64,000 bases of DNA from Quillaja saponaria (taxonomy: Eukaryota > Streptophyta > Magnoliopsida > Fabales > Quillajaceae). Made by a program: the position numbers and the translations under genes. The notes beneath the pieces are model-generated. The model worked only from the letters and a program-made list of their open reading frames with translations. It was not told where the DNA came from and did no database searches. The stretch lies in assembly GCA_029379385.1 (NCBI GenBank), contig CM055612.1:3472001-3536000 (forward strand), in the 5' to 3' direction. Below, in pieces: positions 1-11,181 of the stretch; within the stretch, counting starts at the first letter, position 1; every line of letters starts with the position of its first letter.

Positions 1-44
1 ACAAACAACACAAAAGCACAACTAACGACCTTAATTGCAGTCAT
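1..44 (-). CDS. Start of a further GLR gene, first exon only (partial)
   Basis: Read on the minus strand, an ATG at 44 opens a hydrophobic signal-peptide-like start (MTAIKVVSCAFVLF) that runs off the left edge. The same start, with one substitution, is seen at 4129 in the relic exon 1 described below, where a recognisable GLR mature N-terminus follows. I therefore infer that another glutamate receptor-like gene lies to the left of the window. Only about 14 codons are visible, so its integrity cannot be judged, and a pseudogene is equally possible given its neighbours. Confidence 0.42.
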   Translation of the reverse strand, partial: MTAIKVVSCAFVLF

Positions 45-810
45 CTTCAGTATGTTTAAATTTCTTAGTTTTGATATTTGTCTGGTTTATTGGTTCTCTG
101 ACTTAAATAGGAACTTTTTTGTAGCTTGAGGTTTGCTGCTTGCTTAACTAATAGCACAAAGGAAAATCGTTGACGAAGAACCATACAAGTGCTTGGAAAG
201 TACTTGGCTGAATTATTAATGATTTAATTCTATTCAACTGACTGGACAGAAATACATAAATCGTGATGGTTGAAGAAAATATTTTAGGCAACTGTAGCAT
301 ATATAACAAATAAAAGCATCATTTCATTAACCAAAGGATTATCAAAAAAGTATGTGCAAATCATCGTGTAAATATAAGAAAATCACTAAATACTACATCA
401 AACTGTTGACTAAAAATTTAGCCAGTGTCATAAGATTTCATTGATTGACCAGAATGATTTATGTAGTATATAACTATACATTGAGTTTTTCTAAAATTCT
501 GAGTCAAAGTTTTACTATGTCATTTAGATTCTTCCATGTGTTTTGATTGTCTACTTGTATGACAAGTAGACCCTTTGGACAATATACACGTTCGTTTGAC
601 TGTCATAATCTTTCCCAGAAAATAATGTGCCGTCTGTCATGAGCCATGACTGTCAGCATCTCACTAATTTGACCATTAATCAGTCATGTCACAATTGTTT
701 ATGGAGTTGCAAACAGGTACGTTGTGGACTAACACTGCTAGATTTCATGTTACAAAGTTACAATATACACCATCTAATTTAGTTAAGCATACAATTGTGG
801 ATCCCTACGC
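45..810. other. Intergenic, partly GLR 3' flank
   Basis: No gene is seen. The right half (about 540-810) resembles the downstream flank of the other GLR copies (4270-4545 and 17760-18028). Shared stretches include 'tttgactgtcataatc' and 'gttaagcatacaatt', so it is probably the 3' UTR and flank of the GLR relic that follows. Confidence 0.4.
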
Positions 811-1041
811 CTACATTAATTGTTTGTTTGAGCTACTAGAAGTGGCAGTGATAATTCTTGCAGGTGGGACAGCAAGTACAATGGTTGCTTCTATGTCTCG
901 AAGTGCTTCACCAGATGGGTTAATGTTGGTCTCACCAAACTCTGCAGAAGGAATTCCTTGATCTCTATAGAAGGAAAAGTTGGATTCTGTTTCGCTTGAT
1001 GGGCTTGGTGGATAGTGAGTGCTTGGGGAGGTCTCAACTTT
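811..1041 (-). pseudogene. GLR relic B, C-terminal tail of last exon
   Basis: The minus strand encodes only the cytoplasmic tail of a plant glutamate receptor-like channel, from VETSPSTHYPPSP to a TAG at 811-813. It aligns with the tails of GLR-C (4546-4780) and GLR-E (18029-18260), sharing TESNFSF, the IPSAE block and VPPA. The tail frame is open, but the membrane, pore and ligand-binding exons are missing upstream, where the sequence becomes MITE-like AT-rich DNA. With the exon 1 relic at 3905-4129 it marks what is left of one gene on the minus strand. It cannot form a channel. Confidence 0.7.
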
Positions 1042-1254
1042 GAAAACTTTGAAAATTTGAATAGTAGACCATGAATTCTACATGGCCTTCTCTCTCTCTC
1101 TCCCTCTCTCTCAATTATGAGTTAGTACAGTACTCAAAGTGATCTAAGTGAGTATTAAGTTAATTAATTTAAAAATGAATTTGATTTATTCACACTAATA
1201 GTACCAAATTTTTATTCTACCATTTGGAGCAATTAATTTAATTTATTTTTATTT

Positions 1255-2075
1255 AAGGACTAGTTTGGTATGGAAGGTTAATTTTTGAGGAATTGAAATG
1301 GGAATAGAATGCACATAAAATGGAATGATCATTCTATTCTATTGTTTGGTAGTGTTGATGAGGAATAATCAGTTAATTCTATTTATTAATTTCTTATGCA
1401 GTTTTTAAATATGAAATAATATCAAAGTTATGTTAAAATGACAAAAATATCCCTCTATAGATAAAGTAATAAAAATTATATTATTTGAAAATGACAAAAA
1501 TATCCCTTTATAGATAAAGCAATAAAAATTAAACATAATTTATGAAAAATATATATTTCTTAATTTTTTAAATGAATTATTTTTAAAAAATTATATTATA
1601 TTATATTATTTATTATTAATTAATTAATATTTATATTTATTTTATTATTTCTTATTTTTATTATTTATTAATATTTATATTTTAGTTTGAAATTACTTAA
1701 CTAATTTATTTAATTAATGTTAATTAATTATTTATAATTATATTATTTACAATGATATGAAGGGTATTTTGTCATTTGACTAAAATGAATTGATTTATAA
1801 TTATTTTTATATACAAATTTATTATTTTATATTTTTTAATTTGATATGAAGGGTATTTTTGTTATTTGACTAAATTAAATAATAATTTTTTTAATTTATG
1901 AATAATATTTTTATTTTATTAATATTCAACTTTTTATTTTATGTGATAAAATAATTTTTTTTTTCATTTAACTGAACTAAACCAATTCTATAGATGTAGG
2001 AATGAACAATCTCACCCCTTAGAAAATATTGTTTATTCCCTGGAATCATACATGGAATGTAATAGCCAAATATAT
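1255..2075. mobile_element. AT-rich MITE-like element with internal inverted repeats
   Basis: The stretch has no coding capacity and is internally palindromic. Motifs near 1437-1460 and 1497-1520 (gacaaaaatatccct) reappear as the reverse complement near 1758-1775 and 1845-1865 (agggtattttgtca). The ends (tttggtatggaa and the complement of ttccatgtatga...ccaaa) are weakly similar. This arrangement is typical of foldback or MITE elements. Exact ends, target duplication and superfamily were not resolved. Confidence 0.38.
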
Positions 2076-3900
2076 ATATATATATATATTATATCACAAA
2101 TTCTAACTCTGCAATTCTGTAGCAGTTGGAAGTGTAGATTTTATTTTATTTTTTGCCAAAGTTGGGAAACTTTGAATCTTTCTTCTGAGTGCTAGAATAG
2201 CTATATGAATTATAAACCCTATCTTTTTATAATAGTACTAATCTCGTGACTAAAATAAAAAGGTGAATTTCAAGGTCTTCTATACAAAATTTTAGCTCAA
2301 TATAATTATCACTAAGAAATTAAGTCGACCTTTATGGTTTTGCATACAAACATGACTTTGGTATTGATACTTAATATGCCATTTGCTAACCACAACAGAA
2401 CTTGAGAAACTTGATTCTCTTCAAATTTTTAAAAAATATCTAATGTAATCACAATAGAATTAGCTTTAAATTTTTGCTTCGTTCAGAAAACCATTAATAA
2501 GAAAATGAAAATTTTAAGTAGAACTTACTTTTTTAAAATTTTTTTATTAGAGAGTTCAAAATCGAATATGTTTTCTTACAGTTAATTAATCACGCTATAA
2601 TGAAACCGATGAAAACAAAACAATTATGAGCATAAAAAAACAATGAAAAGGATGGGATCGAAGACATCAAGAACTAATTAACAACAAGTCCATGTTCCCT
2701 AACAACCTTAGTAAACTCATGTCGTCACTTAAGAGAGATCCTCATAACTAATTGATTAACTATAAATATCACCAGTTTCTTGTTATATGCTCTACTCTAT
2801 GAAAGACGAAATCAAACTTGTGACTTAAAACAGAAGGTATTGCCACAAAATAATAGTGAAGACAAATTTTGAGAAATTTTTAGTGTTTATACAATAATTA
2901 ATTATCAACTTCTTCAGTCTCTTTCTTTGATAGATACTCCTATTATGTATAAACAATTAAAGGATTATGCATAATTGAACAATGTACCAAGCATTTATAG
3001 GCTTTAAGGGCTCTAGTTCTAGCTTGTTAATAAAATTTTTAAATAGTTGTGTGTTCAAATTAGCACAGAAGGAAACTTAAATCATTGTAAGAGTTAATAT
3101 GAACAAAATCCTTAATTTTTTTAAAGTTGATATGATTTAATACAATCTTGGAATCTAATTTGAAAATGAAGAATATATATATATATATATTTTTCAATAG
3201 AAAAATTCTTGAATTTATGAAAACAGAACCTAAGAAAATTGTGGAGTACTATATATAATCACAGAGTTGACATGGCACTGTAGATTTCATTAGAAGTATA
3301 TATATGATGTCTATGTATGCTGCAAATGCAAATATGTAGAAGACTTTTTGAATGACGGACAGGTAGAGTACCGGAATAGAATTCCTTAACAATCAACATG
3401 TATGCTTGGAGAAGAAACTTCCATGTACTTTACATTTTTGTCAATCTCATTTTCTTCTTAATTAATTGGGGCTAGCTCTTGTGGTGAAGGTCTTAATTGA
3501 GGCAAATTTGAGTAGGAGAAGAGATCAATAAATAAATCCAAGTAGAATAATATAGTATGGGAATTAGCATGCTAGCTAGCTAGCAAGAATGACAGCCAGA
3601 AACAAATAATTGGTCAATGGTTTTCCAAAGTCAAGTATATAGCACATGATCAGAAAGGAAGGATGAGATCATCCAATTTTGGCTAGGTCAAATATTGGGG
3701 AAGAAAGAGTAGAGCATGATGTACACCTTTTAAAGACAAGGAAATGCTTAATGTATTGAACAACATGTGGTTAAGAAACAGGTGGCCTACCAATTGCTGA
3801 TGCATATTGATACACAACTCTCATACACTTTTCTTCAAGACAAAATTATAGTCAACCAAAAAACAAATATATGAATTACCTAATGAGCTTCTTGGATCCT
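2076..3900. repeat. Diverged copy of GLR upstream flank
   Basis: No gene is seen. Short blocks match the region upstream of GLR-E: the block at 2110-2220 resembles 26190-26310, 2640-2960 resembles 25270-25450 and 26745-26860, and 3405-3440 contains 'agaaacttccatgtac', also present at 10188, 25675 and 26876. This is consistent with an old duplicated 5' flank of a GLR gene. A short (AT)n run lies at about 3175-3190. Confidence 0.5.
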
Positions 3901-3904
3901 TAAA

Positions 3905-4129
3905 TTGCAGCCATTCTTGCTGTTAAGAGTGTGGTTCTAACACAGAACAAGCCTCGTCTTATAGTCATCATTGGAGACACATAGAAATCGAGAATCCCAT
4001 TTTAATACAAGTAAATTACTTAACAAGAACCACACCAACAGTTACAGGGAATATTGCAGTATTGTTCTGTGCCATGGCAAGGCAGGTCCTCAACACAAAA
4101 GCACAACTAACAACTTTAATTGTAGTCAT
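3905..4129 (-). pseudogene. GLR relic B, degenerate exon 1
   Basis: The minus strand starts with ATG at 4129 (MTTIKVVSCAFVL) and continues into a mature N-terminus, AQNNTAIFPVTVGVVL, followed by KMGFSISM and YKTRLVL. These correspond to GLR exon 1 blocks such as IPVVKVGVGVVVD, GKMGLSCINLSLSDF and YKTRLLLHV in GLR-E. An in-frame TAA follows the VGVVLVK block and reading is further disrupted after it, so the exon is dead. Exons 2-4 of the same copy are absent between here and the tail at 811-1041. Confidence 0.6.
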
Positions 4130-4179
4130 CTTCAACATGAATCGTGTTTGTGGAGTCTTATTGTATTAAGCTCAACTTG

Positions 4180-4545
4180 AGGACTGAGGCTCTCTTTACT
4201 TCTTATTTTTCTACCTTATTTTTATATAGAAAAGAACGTGTTTTCGAAAACTCTGAATCAAAGTTATAATTACCATGTCTCTGATATATTTGATGAACTA
4301 ATACACTTTGTATTACAAGAAGACACTTTACTACTTTAGGCATTTAATAAAAGTTTGTTTGACTGTCATAATCATGCAATCCCATTAAATAATGTGTACA
4401 CCCAAATGTGCTTTTATCAATATATATGACTGTCTCATTTCTGAACTAACACTGTGCTAGCTTATAAGTTACAACATAGACAAAGCCCAATTTATTTAAG
4501 GCATACAATTATGGATCTCTATGTCGTTGATATAGAGCCAAAGGA
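4180..4545. other. 3' flank of GLR-C
   Basis: No gene is seen. The block is clearly similar to 17755-18028 downstream of GLR-E (for example 'gacactttactactttaggcatt'-like sequence and 'tatggatctctatgtcg'), so it is the shared 3' UTR and flank of the GLR copies. Confidence 0.6.
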
Positions 4546-7500
4546 TTAATCTGCACCTACATTGTTTGTTTGAGCTATTTCCGAAGTGGTAGTGTTAATT
4601 GTTGCAGGTGGTACAGCAAGCTCAATGGATGCTTCTTTGGGTTGAAGCCCTTCACCATACGGGTTAGTGTCACCAGACTCCGCAGAAGGCATCCCTTGCT
4701 CTCCATGAAAGGAAAAGTTGGATTCTATTCGGCTTGTTGGGCTTGGTGGGTAGTGAGTGCTTGGGGAGGTCTCAACTGCACTTAACCCATGAGAACGGGC
4801 AATATCACTTTTATCCTGCATTGCACTCTTTCTGAAAGTGTGAGAGCTTAGATCTTTGTGGTCGAAGATTCTAAACAAGATGCCAATTCTTCTCCATATT
4901 GAGATATCGGGGTTATAGTGCAACAAGATACGTCTATGCTCATATAGGAACTTAATTGCAAAGAGGGAGAGAGCTGATACTGATGCAACAGAAGCAATGA
5001 GGAATAGACCCCAAAAGCTGTCAAGGCCAAGACTACTAGCTGAATTATCTGGCCTGCTAAGCGGGTCTGAACAACTACCTTTAGATCTGAACCATGCTTT
5101 TTCAATTTTTGTCATATTATCTCCCTCTGTTACTTTTAAGATAGCTCTTGACATATCAGCTGCCAGAGGAGAACCTATTGGAAAAACCTGCAATTCGCAC
5201 AAAAAAGTAAACCCAGTTGAGAAACATTGAATTAAAGTTAGAGAAACAGAGTCAGAGACAGAGAAGAGAGAGCAATGAACTCACAAAGCCAAAACCTTCA
5301 GTTTTAAATGTAGGTTCAACCATGGTGTACTTGGAGCAATACATTCCAAGAAAGAGTCTCGCATAGGGTATTTCATCAAAAGCGCTGCAATACCCCCTTT
5401 ATTACTTCCATTTGTCAAAAGTTCATCACATTGATCAGCAGAACTATAACTTTTAAGCTGGGAATCTTGAAAGCCTAGGTGATCTGTTAAGATCCCATAA
5501 ACAAAAGAGCCTTCTTTGTAACCAACATTCATCCCTTTCTTTAGGAGCTCATTCACATCTGTAACTGTTGGGCGTAGCTGCTCAACTGTCAACATTGTCG
5601 TCAGGCTTGCAGTGTAGCTCTGACTCAGAATGAGCACCACAAGGACCCACGCAATCACTACGAACCTTGCCAAGTTGCTCACCACTCTCTCACCTGTAAA
5701 TACAATTTGTCGAACAAGAAAAATTTGCATCACAAAATTAGAAATAATAATTACTAAAATTTGCAGCATCTACTTTGTGCTTGATATATAATGCCTAGTA
5801 GTATAAGCTAATGCTAATCCCTATTTTTTGCTTCTTCAAAAAGAAGTTAAGTGGTGTATACGATGTGCAAACACCAATGTGGAGAAGGAAAACCAGAAGC
5901 TTGTGCCGACTTGATGCGAAGGAGGCCCTCGAAAGTCTTCATTTATCCTGTGTTCAAGAACCCAGACTACAAATCCGATGAATACGAGTGAACAAGTACT
6001 TGTCACCCAAAGGTCCAAGGTGAGGGGCTTCAAGAACACCCATGCATTTTTTCTTCTGTTACTTTTGACAGGAACGATCATTGACCCACCAGATTCTGTG
6101 TACGGAAAAGTGAAGTCCACATACTGGGACCTGTTTGCGATAATGGTTGTATCTCCCACAACAGCATCAAATCCCTGTCAATCAGAAATTATTACTATCT
6201 TTTCAACAAAAAAACTTGGAATTATGCATATTAAGCATTTTGGACATTGAAACAGACTTACCCCAGAAAAAACTTGATAGATCAAGTCATTGTAGGTACC
6301 AGCTCTCTCCCCATTAGACTTTGCAAAAGGAATGAGTTCATATTGGATGGCATATGGTAATGCATCAACTACTGCCTTGAAGACATCAATTGAGTACCCA
6401 GTGACCTCTGTTGTGTTAGTATTAAGATCATACTTGATTTTCACAAACTCACGATAATCATGCCTCACCGGAACTCCTATCCTGAGCTTCTTCCCATTTG
6501 TAGGAATCTCCCAACCCTTTGGAACAGAGGAAGTTTCCCCTGGCCATATGATGGGTCCTAAATTCTTCTTAGAAGTAGAATATGTGCTTGTGTTTGTTGA
6601 ATTACCAAGAGCCTTAATTAGTCCATTCTTTGTGGTCCAAAATCCTATCTTTCTTTCCCCACTACCATTCACATTGGTTATCTCAAATTTTGACTCGTGA
6701 AATTGCCCATTGTCATCAATACTAAAGTCTCCAGTGAAGCCTCTAAATCTAGTGTTCAATAAGGCTTCACGTAGCTTTTCACCATTTTGAGAAACTCCAA
6801 ATTTTTCAAGTTCAATTGAGCTGCTAGAAGCATTCTTCATTTGGAAGCCAAAATTGGTGCCCCCAACTTTCTCAATTGCCACTGCTGGTGCAGTGGTAGC
6901 ATCATAAGCCCATAAGCCAAAGACATTCAATTGTTCATCAACATCTTCTGGATAATCTTGCAGGTATTTCCTCCTCCATCGAACTCTTAATTCATTATAC
7001 TGTTTCGTTTTCGGAATGTAAGTCTTCACACCCAATACTCCTTGCATTGAATCTTTGACTGAATGATCCAAGGAGTTCAATACATTTGCCATACCATCCG
7101 TGATTATCCAGGCATAACCTCTGCTCATCATTCCAATCCGTTTTGCTATGGTAAAGAACCGGGAGCCAAGACTGGGCGTCATGTGCACAATGAAGACTCT
7201 GTTTTGCATTGTCATCAACTTGTAAAGCTCTGCAGAAATTTGATCATCTGTGACTGATGGAGGAATGGCACTGAGATATGGCACACGGGCATTGACTTGT
7301 TGCAAGGCATTGGTTAAGAATGGTATGACTCCTCCACCATACTCATTGTCTATGTATATTGGGACTGCTTGTCTCCAGTGAAAGGCTTGAACAATTGCAC
7401 TGATGGCATTTACTTGAGCTGAATCATTTTGTGTCAGTCTGAAAAAAATATGGGCTACGAAGGGAAGTAAGAGAAGGGCTTGTTGCTGAATAGGATATGA

Positions 7501-7659
7501 TGGGTACATGAGCTTTATCTCCCAGACTGATGAAAAAGTTGGCTTCCATTGATGTTACTGGCCCTATGATTGCTTGCACTTGTCCATTTTTGAAAAGGTC
7601 TAGAGCTGTTTTTTTTTCCAACACAGAAAGTAGAATTAGAAATTTCTTTTGAATTGGTA

Positions 7660-8110
7660 TTTGTAAGATCCCATATTTATAGTATTCTTAAATTAATTTC
7701 ATAAGTAGACTCTTCTATCCACACATAATTCAATTAAATCTTAAATTTTAAAACTAGTTAGATAGATTAAATGCATATGGGTCCTTTTACTCTATTCCTA
7801 TTACTCTAAAACATCTATTCAATGGCGAGCAGATCAAATGTATCATTCTTAAATATTTTTTCCCATGGAACTCTTAGTACATCTCTCTCTATGTATCTCG
7901 TTCAATTCATTCTGCCTACACTAAATCATATCTTTTAACTTAAGCAATTCTATCTTATTTTATTTTCAATGAGTACAACCTCAACAACTTACTACACATA
8001 TATCTTAAATTATGTGATTGTTGTAATTTCTTAATTATCTATCATTCGGGACTATACAATATGGCTGATCTCATGATCGTTCTATAAAATTCCTTAATTT
8101 CAATCTGTTC
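7660..8110 (-). repeat. Second copy of the GLR promoter, inside GLR-C intron 1
   Basis: This stretch lies 55 bp upstream of exon 2. It matches the promoter of GLR-C itself (9961-10022) and of GLR-E (23391-23750), including the TATA region (cccatatttatag), 'agtagact', 'cacataattca' and, further on, 'ttttattttcaat' and 'ctatacaatat'. It is therefore promoter DNA standing where intron should be. Unequal recombination between neighbouring GLR copies would explain it. Confidence 0.65.
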
Positions 8111-8439
8111 GGGCCAAACGAGCCCTATACTTAATAAAATTAAAATGTTTTAACTATAAAACGGTCAATGACAAGAAAACCGGCTGTGCTATTTTTATTC
8201 ACACAAAATAGTATCTTTTGTTGCTTGGGTGAATTGAACTCATACACAACATATAAAAGATGCATGTTGTCATAACACTATGATCACCCTTAATTTGTTC
8301 TTATAATTTGAAACAAATAGGAAACAGAAAACAAAAAAAGTTTGAAACTTAGGATCTACATCATAACTCCATATCAATTTTATGAAAAATAATAGTTATA
8401 AAGAATTTATTGAATTATGAATTTTAACAAATTTTTTTT

Positions 8440-9391
8440 TGCTAAGAATATTATTTTATTACTTGATGAACGTGAGCTTTTATATACATATTTCTTTTTC
8501 TATATTTATTTAACATGGTATCAGAGCAGGTTTGAAACCCAAGCCCGATCTTGGTCCTATTTCCAAAAAAACCCTAATCTTCTGTTTCTTTTATCTAGCC
8601 GCCACATGAAGAAAAAGAAAAAAAAAAAAAAAAAAAGAGGGCTTTGCTGCCAGCTATCATTAAACCTAGTTGTTTCTTCCATTCACGTCTCATTTCAGCG
8701 TGTCTCTCTATTGTTGCTGCGTTTCATTCCAACATGTCTCTCTACTATTGCGTTTCATTCCAGCGTGTCTCTCTATTGCTGCGTTTCATTCCAGCAATAC
8801 GATTATTATTCATCGGGATACTGTTCATCGGTATGTCTACCTTTGAAAAAATTGAAATCGCCAATTCACTTGAAGTTTCACTATCTAAAGACGGTTCGTC
8901 CCCTTTTCTTTTCAAGCCTATTTAGGGTTTGACGACTCAAAGAGTTTGACAGCTCAATAGTATCTTCATGAACTTCCCGTTGTGTCTCTTTCCAGCGGTG
9001 CTCCTTTTATTTTTCTGGAAGATCCCGTTGTTCATTTTTTCAACGGTGCTCTTTTTATTTTTCTAGAAAATCCGGCTGTGTCTCTTTCCAGCCAACACGA
9101 GTACTATTCATGAGTACCAGTATGTTCATCAAACGGATTGAAGCTTCACTTAGATTGTTGTAAGTAAAGGGGAGTGTTGAGATTGGTAATTGAGTTTTAT
9201 TTGTACAAGATTGAGCATTATAAGCTCCATCTTGAGAGGGAGTATTAATAATATAATATTATTATATTGTGTAATCCCACACTGTTTAGATGTGGAAGTC
9301 TATGTTTTATTATTTATTATAAATAAAGTTTATGGGTGTAGACTTTGAGAAATCAATCAAGGCCACAATCATTTTCTTATTCTATTTTATT
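8440..9391 (+). mobile_element. Small LTR-retrotransposon remnant without coding domains
   Basis: At 8516-8527 the sequence reads TGGTATCAGAGC, the standard initiator-Met-tRNA primer-binding site of plant LTR retrotransposons, directly after 'tatttatttaaca'. At about 9226-9241 a purine-rich tract (cttgagagggag) precedes an AT-rich, LTR-like segment that ends in nearly the same words (ttttatttaaca, about 9380-9391). Between them lie only 5'-UTR-like C/T-rich sequence and short tandem repeats; no gag or pol is seen. It looks like a TRIM-like or internally deleted copia element in GLR-C intron 1. The left LTR is poorly conserved and its outer edge is a guess. Confidence 0.5.
8698..8796. repeat. 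Three tandem copies of a 31-34-bp unit
   Basis: Units beginning 'tgtctctctatt' and ending 'gcgtttcattcca' repeat three times inside the leader of the LTR remnant. A second short pair, 'cggtgctc(c/t)tttttatttttct', follows at about 8995 and 9044. Confidence 0.7.
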
Positions 9392-9960
9392 TAACAATAT
9401 ATTATTAGAGAAAATCTTAGATAAAACAAAATGTTCAGTAAAACCCACTAAAAAAAATAACAAATACTAGTAGGATTCAATATGAATAAGTGAGCGAATG
9501 ATATATTAGCAATAATACCTAAAGATTAAAAGAGAAAATCATTCATATCAATTAGCATGCAATTGCAAGAAAATGACAGAGAGAGAAATTAAGAGCAGGA
9601 AATGAGTAAGAAACCTGCAGCAACAACATCTTGGTTGGAGTCCTTGACATGGAGGAGCAACCTGGTTTTGTAATAAGCATGAGAAGCATAGAAATCTGAA
9701 AGAGACAAGTTGATGCAACTCAAACCCATCTTCCCAACTGAAAGGCCAGCATCAACTACAACTCCAACTCCCACATTAACTACTGGGATTGTAGTACCGC
9801 TTCTGTTTTCTGCCATGGCGGCCAAGAAAAACCATGAAGGACAAAATAATATGACCACAATGAAAAAACAGGTGTGAAGTTTGGTAGAGTCAAGAGGATT
9901 AATGTACTTGTTCATCATGATCATGTTGATATTTCATGGGAGGGTTTGAGGGAAAGACAC

Positions 9961-9973
9961 CCATATTTATAGG
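9961..9973 (-). promoter_or_regulatory. TATA box of GLR-C
   Basis: On the minus strand CCTATAAATATGG lies about 40 bp upstream of the ATG at 9924, and it is conserved upstream of GLR-E (23391-23404). The implied 5' leader is very short. Confidence 0.5.
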
Positions 9974-10045
9974 ATTCTCAAATTAATTTGATTAGTAGAC
10001 TATTCTAACTGCACATAATTCATAAGTGGTGGGACAAGCTAGAGA

Positions 10046-11181
10046 CTAAAAAAAAAAATCCAAGTAAAATATATGGAGGAGCATAAGAGAGAAGAAGAAA
10101 GACATTTTAGGGGGAAGAAAAAACAGCCAGAAACAATTAGTATACTTCACAACCAGAAATTCAATATGTTCTAATAATTGTGGACAAGAAGCTTCCATGT
10201 ACTTTACATTTCCTGTCCATCTTGCATTCTTGTTTTGGGGATTTTCTGAGCAAGGAAAGAATTGGACTTCGTGGAAATTTTGGTTATACTGTCTTGCGTT
10301 GTGGTAGGACAAAAGACCAATAAACAAATCCAAGTAAAATATATGGGGGAGCATAAGATAGAAGAAGAAAGATTTCTTTATTTGGGCGGGGGAAGAATGA
10401 CAGCTAGAAACAATGACAATGAGAAATGATGAGATCATCCTATTTTGGCTAGGTCAAAAAATTGGGTAAGACAGAGCAGAAACTACATCTTTTAAAGACT
10501 AGGAAATTAAGGCACAATGCATTGAACAACATAACTTGAGGAAATATATTTGGTTTGAAGCTTATAAAGCATTCTTACTCTACAGATCATATATCATAAA
10601 ATTACAAAGTAGCTATTAATTTTCTGAATAAAGGAAAAATTGTATAACAAAGACATGCTGATTACTCAATCTAGAATTTGAAATGACCCAACCATTCAAC
10701 CACAATAATGTCATCCATACAGATTGAGCATTGCCTACTAGCTAAAAAGCACAAGTTTCAATTCCTCGATTAATGTAGAAGGCTTGGATACTTGTCACGC
10801 AGATTTGACCAAATCATTCATCTCTAGTAGAAGGGTCCATCCCAGTGGAAGGGCTATCAGCAAAATATCCTTGGTGCCTTACGTTTACATCACACCGCTC
10901 GTCAAAAGATAATAATTGAATCAGTTTTAGATAATGATCATAGTGAACGATGTTGATCTAATGATATTAGTATGCAAACGATCATAAAATAATATGATGT
11001 TTTCAGGAAAAAAGAAAATCAATGCAATTTTTATCTTGTTCGATCGCTGCACGTTCTAATATCTTCAGATTTACTCGGTATTAACTATTATTATTAAGAT
11101 ACTGTATGTCAAGATACCAGTTGCACCTCTAAATTATGAGTTTTTATTACGCTGTGTCCTCTTCCTTTTGGAACATTTACT
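10046..11181. repeat. Duplicated TAF10 3' region and flank
   Basis: The block from about 10540 to 11181 is a close copy of 27125-27756, which is the 3' flank, last exon and part of the last intron of TAF10. The portion 10150-10540 resembles 26860-27125 and 25640-25930. Similarity to TAF10 stops at 11181/27756, where GLR sequence begins. The copy therefore joins TAF10 DNA to the tail of GLR-D. Confidence 0.8.
10814..10894 (-). pseudogene. Stray copy of the TAF10 last exon
   Basis: The 81-bp stretch matches TAF10 exon 6 (27392-27472) in length and sequence, still open and ending in STRDE plus TGA, with a few substitutions (VRHQGYF versus VRHQEYF; PSTR versus PATR). The splice acceptor CAG has become CGG at 10895-10897 and no other TAF10 exon is nearby, so it is a dead fragment carried by the segmental duplication. 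Confidence 0.85.

Larger units (their letters stand above)
4546..9924 (-). pseudogene. Glutamate receptor-like channel GLR-C, frameshifted (5 exons)
   Basis: The five exons are 9924-9615, 7605-6262, 6174-5862, 5693-5285 and 5187-4546, with GT-AG introns at the same places as in the intact GLR-E. The product would be a plant ionotropic glutamate receptor homologue, an amino-acid-gated cation channel with signal peptide, Venus-flytrap N-terminal domain, split ligand-binding domain and the pore/M3 motif SYTASLTTMLTV. Two lesions break the frame. Exon 2 has seven A on the plus strand at 7442-7448 where GLR-E has six, so the frame shifts after SPYFF and stops 4-5 codons later. Exon 4 is 409 nt instead of 410 because one base is missing near 5390 (gcgctgc versus gcaactgc), after NGSNKGGIA. 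All else is well preserved, so the damage is recent, or one or both indels are sequencing errors; the homopolymer one is the more suspect. Intron 1 is abnormal (promoter copy and LTR remnant inside). Confidence 0.85.

Noticed and set aside
686..961. 91-codon plus-strand open frame
   Set aside because: It is antisense to the GLR tail relic; the minus-strand frame matches the tails of the other GLR copies.
8417..8932. 171-codon open frame on the plus strand
   Set aside because: It lies across a poly(A) run and the leader of an LTR-retrotransposon remnant with tandem repeats; composition is low-complexity and no domain is seen.
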